Part shown: piece after piece, positions 6,362-13,209 of the stretch
Numbering within the stretch: the first letter of the stretch is position 1
Layout: every line of letters starts with the position of its first letter
Assembly: GCA_902496775.1 (NCBI GenBank)
Contig: CABVCF010000015.1
Span: 1-29,653, forward strand
Direction: 5' to 3'
From: an uncultured Collinsella sp.
Lineage (GTDB): Bacteria > Actinomycetota > Coriobacteriia > Coriobacteriales > Coriobacteriaceae
DNA: 29,653 nt
Program-made: the position numbers and the translations under genes
The notes under the pieces: generated by a model
Told to the model about the DNA's origin: nothing
The model's input: the letters and a program-made list of their open reading frames with translations, nothing else
Databases searched by the model: none

Positions 6362-8140
6362 ATGGACGAGAAGACCAAGGTACAGATTCAGCAGGAGGCA
6401 GCCGACCTGGTTGCCAAGCTGCAGCCGCGTTCCGGCAAGTTTCGCACCATCAGCCCCGAGATGGACCCGCTGCGCCTGGGCTCTGGCTGGTCCATCGAGG
6501 ACTTGGACAAGCCGCAGGTCATTATCGAGTCGACGTTTGGCGACTCGCACCCGGGTTCTGCCGGCCTGTTTGAGCTGGTCGAGGAGGTCCGTGCCGGCGT
6601 TGCCGAGGCTGGCGGTCACGGTGCCCGTTACTTCTGCACCGATATCTGCGACGGCGAGGCCCAGGGCCACGATGGCATCAACTACTCGCTGCCCAGCCGC
6701 GACATGATCGCCAACATGATCGAGATCCATGCCAAGGCCACCCCGTTCGACGCCGGCGTCTTTGTCGCCAGCTGCGATAAGGGCCTGCCTGCGAACCTCA
6801 TGGCCATGGGCCGCATCAACATCCCCTCCATCGTCGTTACCGGCGGTGTCATGGATGCCGGTCCCGATCTGTTGACCTTGGAGCAGCTCGGCGCGATTTC
6901 TGCCCGCTACGAGCGCGGCGAGATCTCCCGCGAGGAGCTTGAGTTTGCCAAGCACAACGCATGCCCCAGCTGCGGCGCCTGCTCGTTTATGGGCACCGCG
7001 TCGACCATGCAGGTTACCGCCGAGGCCCTGGGCCTTATGCTCCCCGGCACGGCCCTGTTGCCCGCAACCAGCTTCGATCTGCGTGAGTTTGCGCGCGAGG
7101 CCGGCCGTCAGTCCGTGTGGCTCTCCGAGCACAACCTGTGTCCGCGTGACATCGTGACCAAGGAGTCCTTCGAGAACCTCATCATGGTCCACGGCGCCAT
7201 CTCCGGTTCCACCAACTCGCTGCTGCACATTCCCGCGATCGCCCGCGAGTTTGGCATCGAGATGTCCGCCGACGACTTCGATCGCCTGCACCGTGGCGCC
7301 CACTACCTGCTCAACGTCCGTCCCGCAGGCGAGTGGCCGGCGCAGTTCTTCTACTATGCGGGTGGCGTGCCGCGCATCATGGAGGAGATCAAGTCGATGC
7401 TTCACCTCGATGTCATGACCGTCACCGGCAAGACCCTCGGCGAAAACCTCGAGGACCTTAAGAACAACGGCTACTACGAGAAGTGCGGTCGTTACCTTGA
7501 GAAGTGGAATCTCAAGCGCGAGGACATCATCCGTCCGTTTGACCAGGCCTTCGGCACCGACGGTTCCATCGCCATCCTCCACGGCAATCTTGCTCCCGAG
7601 GGCGCGGTCGTCAAACACACGGTTGTTCCGCGCGAGATGTTCCAGGCCACGCTTAAGGCTCGCCCGTTCGATTGTGAGGAGGACGCTATCCACGCCGTCC
7701 TAACGCACGAGATCAAGCCCGGCGATGCCGTCATCATTCGTTATGAGGGCCCCAAGGGCTCCGGCATGCCCGAGATGTTCTACACCACCGAGGCTATCGC
7801 CAGCGACCCCGAGCTGGGCGCAAGCATTGCCCTGATCACTGACGGCCGCTTCTCCGGCGCCTCCAAGGGCCCGGCTATCGGTCATGTTTCGCCTGAGGCT
7901 GCCGTGGGCGGCCCGATTGCCCTGATCGAGGAGGGCGACCTTATCCGGATCAACATCCCCGAGCGCTCGCTTTCTATCGTGGGCATCGCCGGCAAGAAGA
8001 TGGAGCCGGCCGAGGTCGACGCCGTCCTGGCCGAGCGTCGAGCCGCTTGGAAGCCCAAGGCTAATCGATATACCTCCGGCACGCTCAAGTTCTTTACCGA
8101 GCATGCGGTTTCCGCCATTCAGGGTGGCTACATGGAGTAG
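6362..8140 (+). CDS. IlvD/Edd-family dehydratase (dihydroxy-acid or sugar-acid dehydratase)
   Basis: This 592-aa enzyme belongs to the Fe-S IlvD/Edd superfamily, which removes water from 2,3-dihydroxy acids (isoleucine/valine synthesis) or aldonic acids. The cluster-ligand Cys positions are visible: C96 in TDICDG, C138 in ASCDKGLP, and C201/C204/C207 in CPSCGACSFMGTASTM. The C-terminal half carries LITDGRFSGASKGPAIGHVSPEAA, the swivelling-domain signature. The N-terminus differs from ordinary IlvD (no 'RSAMTKGMG' opening). With the GntP and GntR/FCD remnants upstream and no other ilv gene in sight, a sugar-acid dehydratase is a real alternative to IlvD. AGGAG at 6350-6354 supports the ATG at 6362 over an upstream ATG at 6326. 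The gene is complete and monocistronic. Confidence 0.85.
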   Translation: MDEKTKVQIQQEAADLVAKLQPRSGKFRTISPEMDPLRLGSGWSIEDLDKPQVIIESTFGDSHPGSAGLFELVEEVRAGVAEAGGHGARYFCTDICDGEAQGHDGINYSLPSRDMIANMIEIHAKATPFDAGVFVASCDKGLPANLMAMGRINIPSIVVTGGVMDAGPDLLTLEQLGAISARYERGEISREELEFAKHNACPSCGACSFMGTASTMQVTAEALGLMLPGTALLPATSFDLREFAREAGRQSVWLSEHNLCPRDIVTKESFENLIMVHGAISGSTNSLLHIPAIAREFGIEMSADDFDRLHRGAHYLLNVRPAGEWPAQFFYYAGGVPRIMEEIKSMLHLDVMTVTGKTLGENLEDLKNNGYYEKCGRYLEKWNLKREDIIRPFDQAFGTDGSIAILHGNLAPEGAVVKHTVVPREMFQATLKARPFDCEEDAIHAVLTHEIKPGDAVIIRYEGPKGSGMPEMFYTTEAIASDPELGASIALITDGRFSGASKGPAIGHVSPEAAVGGPIALIEEGDLIRINIPERSLSIVGIAGKKMEPAEVDAVLAERRAAWKPKANRYTSGTLKFFTEHAVSAIQGGYME

Positions 8141-8266
8141 CGCCCATGCGCATCAAATATCTCCTCTCATAGATGCGCGGCACAAAGAGCCCCGAGCCAC
8201 GTCACCGGGGCGCGTTGTTCCGCGCCGCCGGGGCGCTCCACTCAAACGACAAGAGACGTCTTACGC

Positions 8267-8308
8267 AAGCGCCCGCGTCCGTGGATAAAACCACGGGCGT
8301 GGGCGCTT
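8267..8308. terminator. Large hairpin between convergent genes
   Basis: An 18-bp near-perfect stem (two G-T type mismatches) with loop ATAAAA lies five bases beyond the stop of the minus-strand ArsC-like gene and about 130 bases after the dehydratase. T runs beside it are weak on both strands, so termination efficiency is uncertain. A smaller GCCCCG/CGGGGC hairpin at 8189-8211 also follows the dehydratase. Nothing else is visible in 8141-8266. Confidence 0.5.
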
Positions 8309-8312
8309 CACT

Positions 8313-8654
8313 TTATTCCCAGCCCTTCCACACGTCAGGCTCGTAGCCAACGGTTGCCTGGCGGCCGTTGCGAACGATGGGCTCACGAAGAATCTGCTGG
8401 TTATCGAGCACCTTTTCGAACTTCTGGTCGGCAGCAAGATACTGTACGAGCGCAACCGTGTCGGCATCTTTCGCCTTTGGATCGATCACAGCGTCGATCC
8501 CGCCGACGGCGCGCGCCACGCTTTCGAGCTCGCCTTTGCTCATCCCCTTTTCCTTCAAGTCGATGAACTGGAACTTCACACGACGTTCCTTGAAATAGCG
8601 CTGCGCCTTCTTAGTATCGAAGCTTTTCTTCGTGCCGAATATCTGGATGTTCAT
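8313..8654 (-). CDS. ArsC/Spx-like thioredoxin-fold protein lacking the catalytic Cys
   Basis: This 113-aa protein is a full-length ArsC/Spx/YffB-type domain. It has an N-terminal beta strand MNIQIFGTKK, the helix KKAQRYFKERRVKFQFID, and a C-terminal LREPIVRNGRQATVGY with the conserved cis-Pro region. In the family the loop after the first strand reads G-x-x-x-C-x-T with the redox Cys. Here it is GTKKSFDT, with Ser at residue 11 (codon AGC, one base from TGC), and no other Cys occurs in the protein. It cannot work as a thiol-based arsenate reductase in the usual way. A binding or regulatory role, or decay, is possible. GAAGGCGG upstream is the ribosome site. Phe codons are nearly all TTC, as in the neighbours to the right. 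Confidence 0.82.
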   Translation of the reverse strand: MNIQIFGTKKSFDTKKAQRYFKERRVKFQFIDLKEKGMSKGELESVARAVGGIDAVIDPKAKDADTVALVQYLAADQKFEKVLDNQQILREPIVRNGRQATVGYEPDVWKGWE

Positions 8655-8938
8655 ACGTACCGCCTTCGCTCAATTCTCGTCCGTCCATGATACGACAAGG
8701 GAGCCGAGCAAAAACAGAGCAGGCGGAGATGGAGGAGGACGGCGACCGACCGTCGGCAAGAGTCGGCCGGATCGGACTGGCGCCCAGCGCGCGCCGGCGA
8801 CACGCTCGCAGCTGCACACATAGCCGATGTACAAGCTCGCCGCGGCGTTCCCTCGCCCCGCGGTGTGGCGATAGAGAAGCACGCCACCCGTCAACGATGG
8901 CGCTTCGGTGAAGAAAATCAACGTCTGGGTTACATCCC
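8655..8938. other. Non-coding or unassigned stretch between the ArsC-like gene and the efflux leader
   Basis: Short overlapping open frames occur on both strands here, but none has a recognisable domain, a good ribosome site or convincing codon use. The 3'-most part of the minus strand must carry the promoter of the ArsC-like gene. The remainder may be relic DNA of the accessory region. Confidence 0.4.
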
Positions 8939-8967
8939 TTGAAAGGGGCGAAGACGACTGCTAGAGT
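8939..8967 (+). promoter_or_regulatory. Promoter of the efflux-gene leader
   Basis: TTGAAA (8939-8944) and TAGAGT (8962-8967) are separated by 17 bp. The expected start of transcription falls only a few bases before an ATG at 8979, about 200 bases ahead of the efflux gene, which implies a long leader. Confidence 0.5.
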
Positions 8968-8978
8968 ACCTCCCCGCT

Positions 8979-9092
8979 ATGAAGGATTTGACCAAAGCAT
9001 ACATCGCAATTCGGCGGCCCCTGGTATACGGGGCCTCTCCTGTTGTTCCCCAAGTGCGCTCTGAGCAGCCGCTTTCTTCCTGTCGTATCTGA
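8979..9092 (+). CDS. Putative 37-aa leader peptide upstream of the MFS efflux gene
   Basis: The ORF starts with MKDLTKAYIAIRRPLVYG and ends in SSCRI at a TGA (9090-9092). It would be almost leaderless if the promoter at 8939-8967 is right, because no ribosome site precedes the ATG. A GGCCCC/GGGGCC hairpin lies within it (9016-9035), an ATGCACG/CGTGCAT hairpin begins at its stop codon (9092-9112), and a TTCGCC/GGCGAA hairpin follows (9118-9148) before the efflux start at 9175. This is the arrangement of antibiotic-inducible attenuators, where ribosome stalling on a leader peptide changes RNA folding. The peptide itself matches no leader I know. Confidence 0.35.
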   Translation: MKDLTKAYIAIRRPLVYGASPVVPQVRSEQPLSSCRI

Positions 9093-9174
9093 TGCACGCA
9101 TAGCACGTGCATGTTATTTCGCCCGTGGGCCGGCGCGCCTTCGGCGAAGAATCGAATAGATACGAAGGAAGCTT

Positions 9175-10614
9175 ATGTCTGATAATTGTACGGTCGCGCC
9201 CGCCAATGGGCGCATTACCGGTACCCAGATCCGCATCGTCGCGGTCGTCGTCCTGGGTGCCTTCTTGGCGCTACTGAACCAAACGGTGATGTCGCCTGCG
9301 CTGCCGGTCATCATGTCCGATTTCGCCATCGATGCCTCGACTGCCCAGTGGATCATGTCCATATACCCGCTGGTGAGCGGCATCATGGTCCCCGTTTCGG
9401 CGTTCCTTATCGACAAGTTCAGCACCCGCGCGCTATTCTTCGGGGCGACGCTGGTGTTCGCGCTGGGCACGCTGCTGTGCGCCGCAGCCCCTGATTTCCT
9501 GTTCCTCATCATCGGTCGCGTGTTGCAAGCGGCGGGCTCAGGCGTGCTCATGCCGCTTGTCTCGGTGGTTCCCATGCTGGTGTTCCCCGTCGAGAAACGA
9601 GGAACGGCTATGGGCATGGCGGGCATCGTCATGTCGGCGGGTCCCGCGGTCGGCCCCGTCGTAGGCGGCGCGGTGATCGACACGTACGGCTGGCGCACCA
9701 TGATCGGCGCCATCGTCCCCCTCGCAATTCTCGTGCTGGTGCTGGGCGTGTTCATGCTGAAAAACGTGGGCGAGCTGAAGAACCCCAAGCTCGACCTGCC
9801 CTCGGTCGTCCTCTCCACCATCGCCTTCGGCGGACTTCTCTACGGGTTCTCGAGCGCCTCGTCGATGGGTTGGGGCAACCCCGTGGTGCTCGGCTCGATC
9901 GTCGCGGGTGTCGTGTGCTTGGTGCTGTTCGTCGTACGCCAGGGCAAAATCGAGGACCCGCTGCTTCAACTGGGCACGCTCAAGACGCGCGAGTTCCGCG
10001 TGGCCGCCATCATCGTCACGCTCATCAACGCCGCATGCCTGGTCACCAACACGCTGTTGCCGTTGCTGCTGCAAACCTCGCTTGGCGCTTCGGCCTTCGA
10101 AACCGGCATGGCCATGCTTCCCGCCGCGGCGGTGGGCATCATCATCAGCCCTATCTCCGGCGTGGTGTTCGACAAGTTCGGTCCGCGTGCCATCTCGATC
10201 GTCGGCCTGGCCCTCATGACCGGCGCCCTGTTCCTGCTCTCGCTTTCGACGGTAAACACGCCCATCTTGGTGGTTGCGCTGTTCTGCATGCTGCAGTCCG
10301 CCGGCCAGTCGCTCGCGAACATGCCGGTGAACACATGGGGTGTCAATGCCTTGAAAAATGACATGATCGCCCACGGCAACGCCATCGCGAACACCGGCCG
10401 CCAGGTCGCCGGCGGTTTGTGCACGGCGCTCATCATCACGGTCATGACAAGCGTCACCGCGTCGGCCGGCGTCGATGCGAGCATCCAAGTAGCCACCGCC
10501 GTGGGCGCGGGCGTCGCTTACAAGGTGTGCGCGGCAATCGGCCTCGTTTCCCTTATCTGCGCCATATTCAGCGTGCGCACCAAGAAAACCGCACCGAAAA
10601 CGAAGGAGGCATAA
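9175..10614 (+). CDS. MFS drug efflux transporter, DHA2 (14-TM, EmrB/QacA/LmrB-like) family
   Basis: This 479-aa membrane protein has about 14 predicted helices. It has the DHA2 opening LGAFLALLNQTVMSPALPVI (TM1, with 'LDxT'-like LNQT), the motif A region around FLIDKFSTRALFF, and the motif C-like GIVMSAGPAVGPVVGGAVID in TM5 that marks drug/H+ antiporters. It would pump drugs or other toxic organic molecules out using the proton gradient; the closest named relatives by pattern are LmrB-type lincosamide exporters, but substrate is inference. AAGGAAG precedes the ATG. It is followed after three bases by a CBS protein, so the two form an operon. Phe codons are overwhelmingly TTC, unlike feoB and the GS-like gene, which suggests horizontal acquisition, perhaps from a related Eggerthella-type lineage. 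Confidence 0.9.
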   Translation: MSDNCTVAPANGRITGTQIRIVAVVVLGAFLALLNQTVMSPALPVIMSDFAIDASTAQWIMSIYPLVSGIMVPVSAFLIDKFSTRALFFGATLVFALGTLLCAAAPDFLFLIIGRVLQAAGSGVLMPLVSVVPMLVFPVEKRGTAMGMAGIVMSAGPAVGPVVGGAVIDTYGWRTMIGAIVPLAILVLVLGVFMLKNVGELKNPKLDLPSVVLSTIAFGGLLYGFSSASSMGWGNPVVLGSIVAGVVCLVLFVVRQGKIEDPLLQLGTLKTREFRVAAIIVTLINAACLVTNTLLPLLLQTSLGASAFETGMAMLPAAAVGIIISPISGVVFDKFGPRAISIVGLALMTGALFLLSLSTVNTPILVVALFCMLQSAGQSLANMPVNTWGVNALKNDMIAHGNAIANTGRQVAGGLCTALIITVMTSVTASAGVDASIQVATAVGAGVAYKVCAAIGLVSLICAIFSVRTKKTAPKTKEA

Positions 10615-10617
10615 GCG

Positions 10618-11124
10618 ATGTCCGAGATTCTGTCCGAGCGCATCCCGCTCGAGCTCGAGGGGACGCCCGTTTCGAGCATCATGATTGAAGAGCCGTTCAC
10701 CTGCACGCAGGATTGCACGATTTCCGACGTGGTGCGCATGCTCGCCGAAAACGAGGTGAGCAGCATGCCCGTAATCGATGAGCGCAACCAGGTGGTCGGG
10801 TTCATCTCCGACGGCGATGTCATGGGAGCCATCGCGCAGCATCGCGCTCACACCATCTTCACGGGCGGCGACGCGTCCATGCTGTACTTCGACGATCAGA
10901 GCCTTGAGCAGCGCATCGAAGACCTGAAGGATCGCTGCGTCATGGATTTCGCGACGCGCCAGGTAGTGTGTGCCCGTCCCGAGCAGAGCATCGCCCGCGT
11001 CGCCGCGCTGCTGGCGAAGAAGAAGTTCAAGAAGCTTCCTGTGGTTGATGACGAGGGCAAACTCGTGGGGGTCATCCGCCGCTCCGCCATCACCAAATAC
11101 ATCTTCGGCATCCTTTTCCAATAG
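10618..11124 (+). CDS. CBS-domain-pair protein
   Basis: This 168-aa protein consists of two CBS domains. The first covers about residues 15-75 (VSSIMIEEPFTC, then VSSMPVIDERNQVVGFISDGDVM). The second covers about 105-165 (VMDFATRQVVCARPEQSI, then FKKLPVVDDEGKLVGVIRRSAI). Bateman modules of this kind bind adenosine nucleotides such as AMP, ATP or S-adenosylmethionine and usually regulate a partner. No catalytic domain is attached. The start lies three bases after the MFS stop, so the two are probably co-translated, and the CBS pair may sense cell energy state for the transporter. That functional link is inference. Confidence 0.88.
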   Translation: MSEILSERIPLELEGTPVSSIMIEEPFTCTQDCTISDVVRMLAENEVSSMPVIDERNQVVGFISDGDVMGAIAQHRAHTIFTGGDASMLYFDDQSLEQRIEDLKDRCVMDFATRQVVCARPEQSIARVAALLAKKKFKKLPVVDDEGKLVGVIRRSAITKYIFGILFQ

Positions 11125-11227
11125 GGGCAGGTCGCACTTGAGGCGAACATCTCGAGGCATCGAGCCAGCAACTGGACCAGACAACCTTGACACGCACGCG
11201 CTTTCCCTCGATGCTTCGGTAAGGGGA

Positions 11228-11244
11228 GCTGCGAAAATCGCAGC
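11228..11244. repeat. Small hairpin before the MGMT-like gene
   Basis: A perfect GCTGCGA-AAA-TCGCAGC stem-loop lies 55 bases upstream of the start. A TTGACA hexamer (11187-11192) stands before it, with only a weak -10. It may be the end of the CBS operon or a leader structure; no T run follows. Confidence 0.4.
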
Positions 11245-11298
11245 ACGGGTGATCGGCGCCGCGCCCCCGAAGGCAAAAGCGAACACGGGAGCGATACG

Positions 11299-11607
11299 AT
11301 GGGAAAAGTCCTGGACGAAGATTTGGTTTATGAGATTCTCTCCGTCGTGGCAGAGGTTCCGGCGGGATGCGTCGCCTCGTACGGTCAGATAGCGCGCCTC
11401 ATCGGCAGGGAGAAAAACTCTCGCCTGGTCGGAGCGGTGCTGAGCGAGGCGGATCGCTACGGCGATTATCCCTGCCACCGCGTCGTCAACCACGCGGGAC
11501 GCCTCGCGCCAAACTTCCCCGACCAGCGAGCACTACTGACGGAGGAAGGAGTCGCCTTCCGAGACAACGGCTGCGTCGACATGAAAAAGCACCAGTGGAA
11601 CGAGTAG
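11299..11607 (+). CDS. MGMT-family protein (O6-alkylguanine-DNA alkyltransferase-like, short form)
   Basis: This 102-aa protein contains only the C-terminal alkyltransferase/DNA-binding module. It has VPAGCVASYGQIARLIG (DNA-recognition helix region), the Arg finger in SRLVGAVL, and the active-site loop YPCHRVV with Cys59 intact. Short relatives called ATL proteins replace this Cys with Trp and only flag damage; here the Cys remains, so transfer of an alkyl group to the protein is possible. It lacks the N-terminal domain of full Ogt/MGMT. GGGAG precedes the ATG. It lies 174 bases after the CBS gene and shares the TTC-rich codon use of the MFS-CBS pair, so it probably arrived with them. Confidence 0.85.
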   Translation: MGKVLDEDLVYEILSVVAEVPAGCVASYGQIARLIGREKNSRLVGAVLSEADRYGDYPCHRVVNHAGRLAPNFPDQRALLTEEGVAFRDNGCVDMKKHQWNE

Positions 11608-11825
11608 CCAGGCAGCGTAGCGTCGAAAGGAGCGACGCCACGGGGAACGACCTGCGCCCCGCCGCCGGACAACCTATGGCAAAGTGACACGTCCCACAAA
11701 GAGCGGCGCACCAGTACGAGACACGACCGCGACGTAAAAAGACCCTATGATACTCGTAAGCATCTATCTGATTGCCCGCCTCGAGGTACCCAAAGAACGA
11801 GAGATGCCGAAACCCCTAGACAAAG
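11608..11825. other. Gap without a supported gene
   Basis: I see no coding signal here. A short GCGTCG/CGACGC hairpin lies about 10 bases after the MGMT-like stop (11619-11637) and may act as a weak terminator. An 81-codon frame from 11747 runs through the tRNA fragment in antisense and is spurious. Confidence 0.5.
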
Positions 11826-11856
11826 AAAAAGGTCGGGAGCTTTTATGCTTCCGACC
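11826..11856 (-). terminator. Terminator of the former tRNA-fMet gene
   Basis: On the minus strand a 10-bp stem (GGTCGGAAGC with GCTCCCGACC, one G-T) is followed by TTTTT, 10 bases beyond the CCA end of the tRNA fragment. It shows that the chromosomal side of the tRNA gene lies to the left. Confidence 0.75.
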
Positions 11857-11866
11857 TGAAGTTTCA

Positions 11867-11911
11867 TGGTCGCGGGGGGCGGATTTGAACCACCGACCTT
11901 CGGGTTATGAG
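11867..11911 (-). tRNA. 3' fragment of initiator tRNA-fMet (attachment-site scar)
   Basis: Read on the minus strand this is the anticodon loop CTCATAA (anticodon CAU), CCCG of the anticodon stem, variable loop AAGGTC, T stem GGTGG, loop TTCAAAT, closing CCGCC, acceptor CCCCGCG, A and an encoded CCA. CCCG after the loop and the CCCCGCG acceptor are those of initiator tRNA. The expected 5' half (CGCGGGG..., D arm and the CGGG side of the anticodon stem) is absent: from 11912 the sequence is unrelated. The fragment therefore cannot make a tRNA. A 3' half ending in the anticodon loop is the usual direct-repeat end left by tyrosine-integrase elements that insert in tRNA genes, and integrase remains lie next to it. 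Confidence 0.85.
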
Positions 11912-12187
11912 GTCGCTACGACGTTGTTTCATTCAGACATTTCGACCCAAATTGAAGTCAATATAACTCCAGGTCATTTGATGTTTTCATAGATTTACGA
12001 AAGAAAAGTACGCGGAATAATTCGACCCAAATTCGACCCACAACGAGCTTGAAAGCGGTCAGGCGGAGCATTACCCTTGGGGTGTGACCCCACGCAGGGC
12101 CCACCACCAAGGGTAATGCCGCCCCAACCCTTTGCGCCATTCCGCGCAACCGAGCGCGATTCTCAGGCACTTCAGGCAAGGAACACG
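11912..12187. promoter_or_regulatory. Integrase upstream region with repeated putative arm-type sites
   Basis: TTCGACCCA occurs three times in direct orientation (11941-11949, 12021-12029, 12032-12040), twice within the longer TTCGACCCAAATT. A 13-bp perfect inverted repeat, GCATTACCCTTGG (12068-12080) with its complement (12107-12119), follows; further matching bases outside it suggest a larger cruciform. Between a tRNA core site and an integrase gene, such repeats are the expected place for integrase arm-binding sites. Confidence 0.5.
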
Positions 12188-13077
12188 ATGAACGACCGAC
12201 CTCTCGTCATAGGCAAAGGAACGAAGCAACGCCGCGACAAATACACGTGGCGCTACCGTCACAGCCTCGGCAAGAATCCGGTCACGGGCAAATACCGCTA
12301 TTCGCCGTGGCAGACCATACATACCACCAAAAGCCGAGAGGTCGACGCCGCACTCGAAGCCTACAAGGCAGAACTCAACAGCGGCACCTACGTCCAAAAA
12401 TCGAGGGACACCGTCGGCTCGTACGCAAAAAAGTTCCACGACAACCGCGAAGGAACCATCACGCCGCTCGCCTACTCGACATCCTGCTCAATCGAGAACC
12501 GGACGCGCACATCACATGCGTGATGCTCATGCTCGACACCGACATGAGAAGGGCAGAAGCCCTCGGGATGACGTGGTCCGATGTCTCCGTCGAGAACAGA
12601 AGCATCCTCATTGAGCAGCAGTTCGCGGCCGATCGAAGCGTTCGCTCGCCCAAAAGCAAGAAAAGCGTGCGGAGGATCTCGATAAGCGAGACGCTGACGT
12701 CGTATCTCGAATTCTGGAAAAAGGAGCAGGCCCGCGAAATGGAAGCCTTCGGCCTGGAACAAGTCAAAGGCACTCCGCTCGTCCACTCATTCGAACGAAC
12801 GAACGAAAGACAGGCATCCCCAAGTCAACTTCATGGACCTGAATGGGTTTTCGCGCTGGTTCAGAAACTTCAGCGTCGAGAACGGGTTCGGCAAGTTCGA
12901 AGGCGTTCGAACATACCATTATGTGAAGGAAACTGTCGACGGGGAAACGATTTCGAAGCGTTATGAGCATAAAGAGTGGCTCGAATTGAGGGATTACCTC
13001 AGGAAGCATCCCAAGGTTCGCGAGGCGAGGCATATCAGCACATATGAGAGCGAGCACCTTCCTTACGGATATTCGGG
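12188..13077 (+). pseudogene. Broken tyrosine-family integrase (phage/ICE type)
   Basis: Three pieces of one integrase lie in two frames. The first (12188-about 12465) has the N-terminal DNA-binding part with KQRRDKYTWRYRHSLGKNPVTGKYRYS and SREVDAALEAYKAEL. The second frame (about 12470-12830) has the catalytic core start LMLDTDMRRAEALGMTWSDV with the box I Arg, and SPKSKKSVRRISI. The third (about 12833-13077) has FSRWFRNFSVENGFGKF and ends in PYGYSGL. The core-binding segment between pieces 1 and 2 is deleted, and everything after GYSGL is gone, so the box II His-x-x-Arg and the Tyr nucleophile are missing. It is certainly inactive. The start ATG at 12188 follows AAGGAAC. It must once have served an element inserted at the adjacent tRNA-fMet. 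Confidence 0.85.
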
Positions 13078-13209
13078 CCTATCGAGCCACACCGCTACTG
13101 CCGCTACTGCCCGCCAGCTTCCGAACCAGCGGGCGGTAGCAGCACCCCGAACATCTCGCCGACAGCGCAGAGAGTCGTCGACCTGGCGGCCAAGGCCGAC
13201 ATCGAGGAC

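Noticed and set aside
8670..8921. A minus-strand 83-codon ORF starting MIFFTEAPSLTGGVLLYRH
   Set aside because: It has a faintly Nudix-like opening, but no Nudix box follows, the second half is Pro/Arg-rich filler, and there is no ribosome site.
9538..11493. A 651-codon open frame on the minus strand opposite the efflux and CBS genes
   Set aside because: Its composition (runs of His, Asp, Arg, Gly) is what high-GC codon bias produces in antisense, and it has no domains. The plus-strand genes are clear families.
11299..11607. ATL protein (non-enzymatic alkyltransferase-like)
   Set aside because: ATL proteins have Trp in place of the active-site Cys; here PCHRV is intact, so I kept the general MGMT-family call.
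11867..11943. A complete tRNA-Met gene
   Set aside because: The D arm, acceptor 5' strand and 5' side of the anticodon stem do not exist beyond 11911 on the minus strand.
11747..11992. An 81-codon ORF containing GADLNHRPSGYE
   Set aside because: This peptide is the classic false translation of a tRNA 3' end read in antisense. The bases are the tRNA-fMet fragment.
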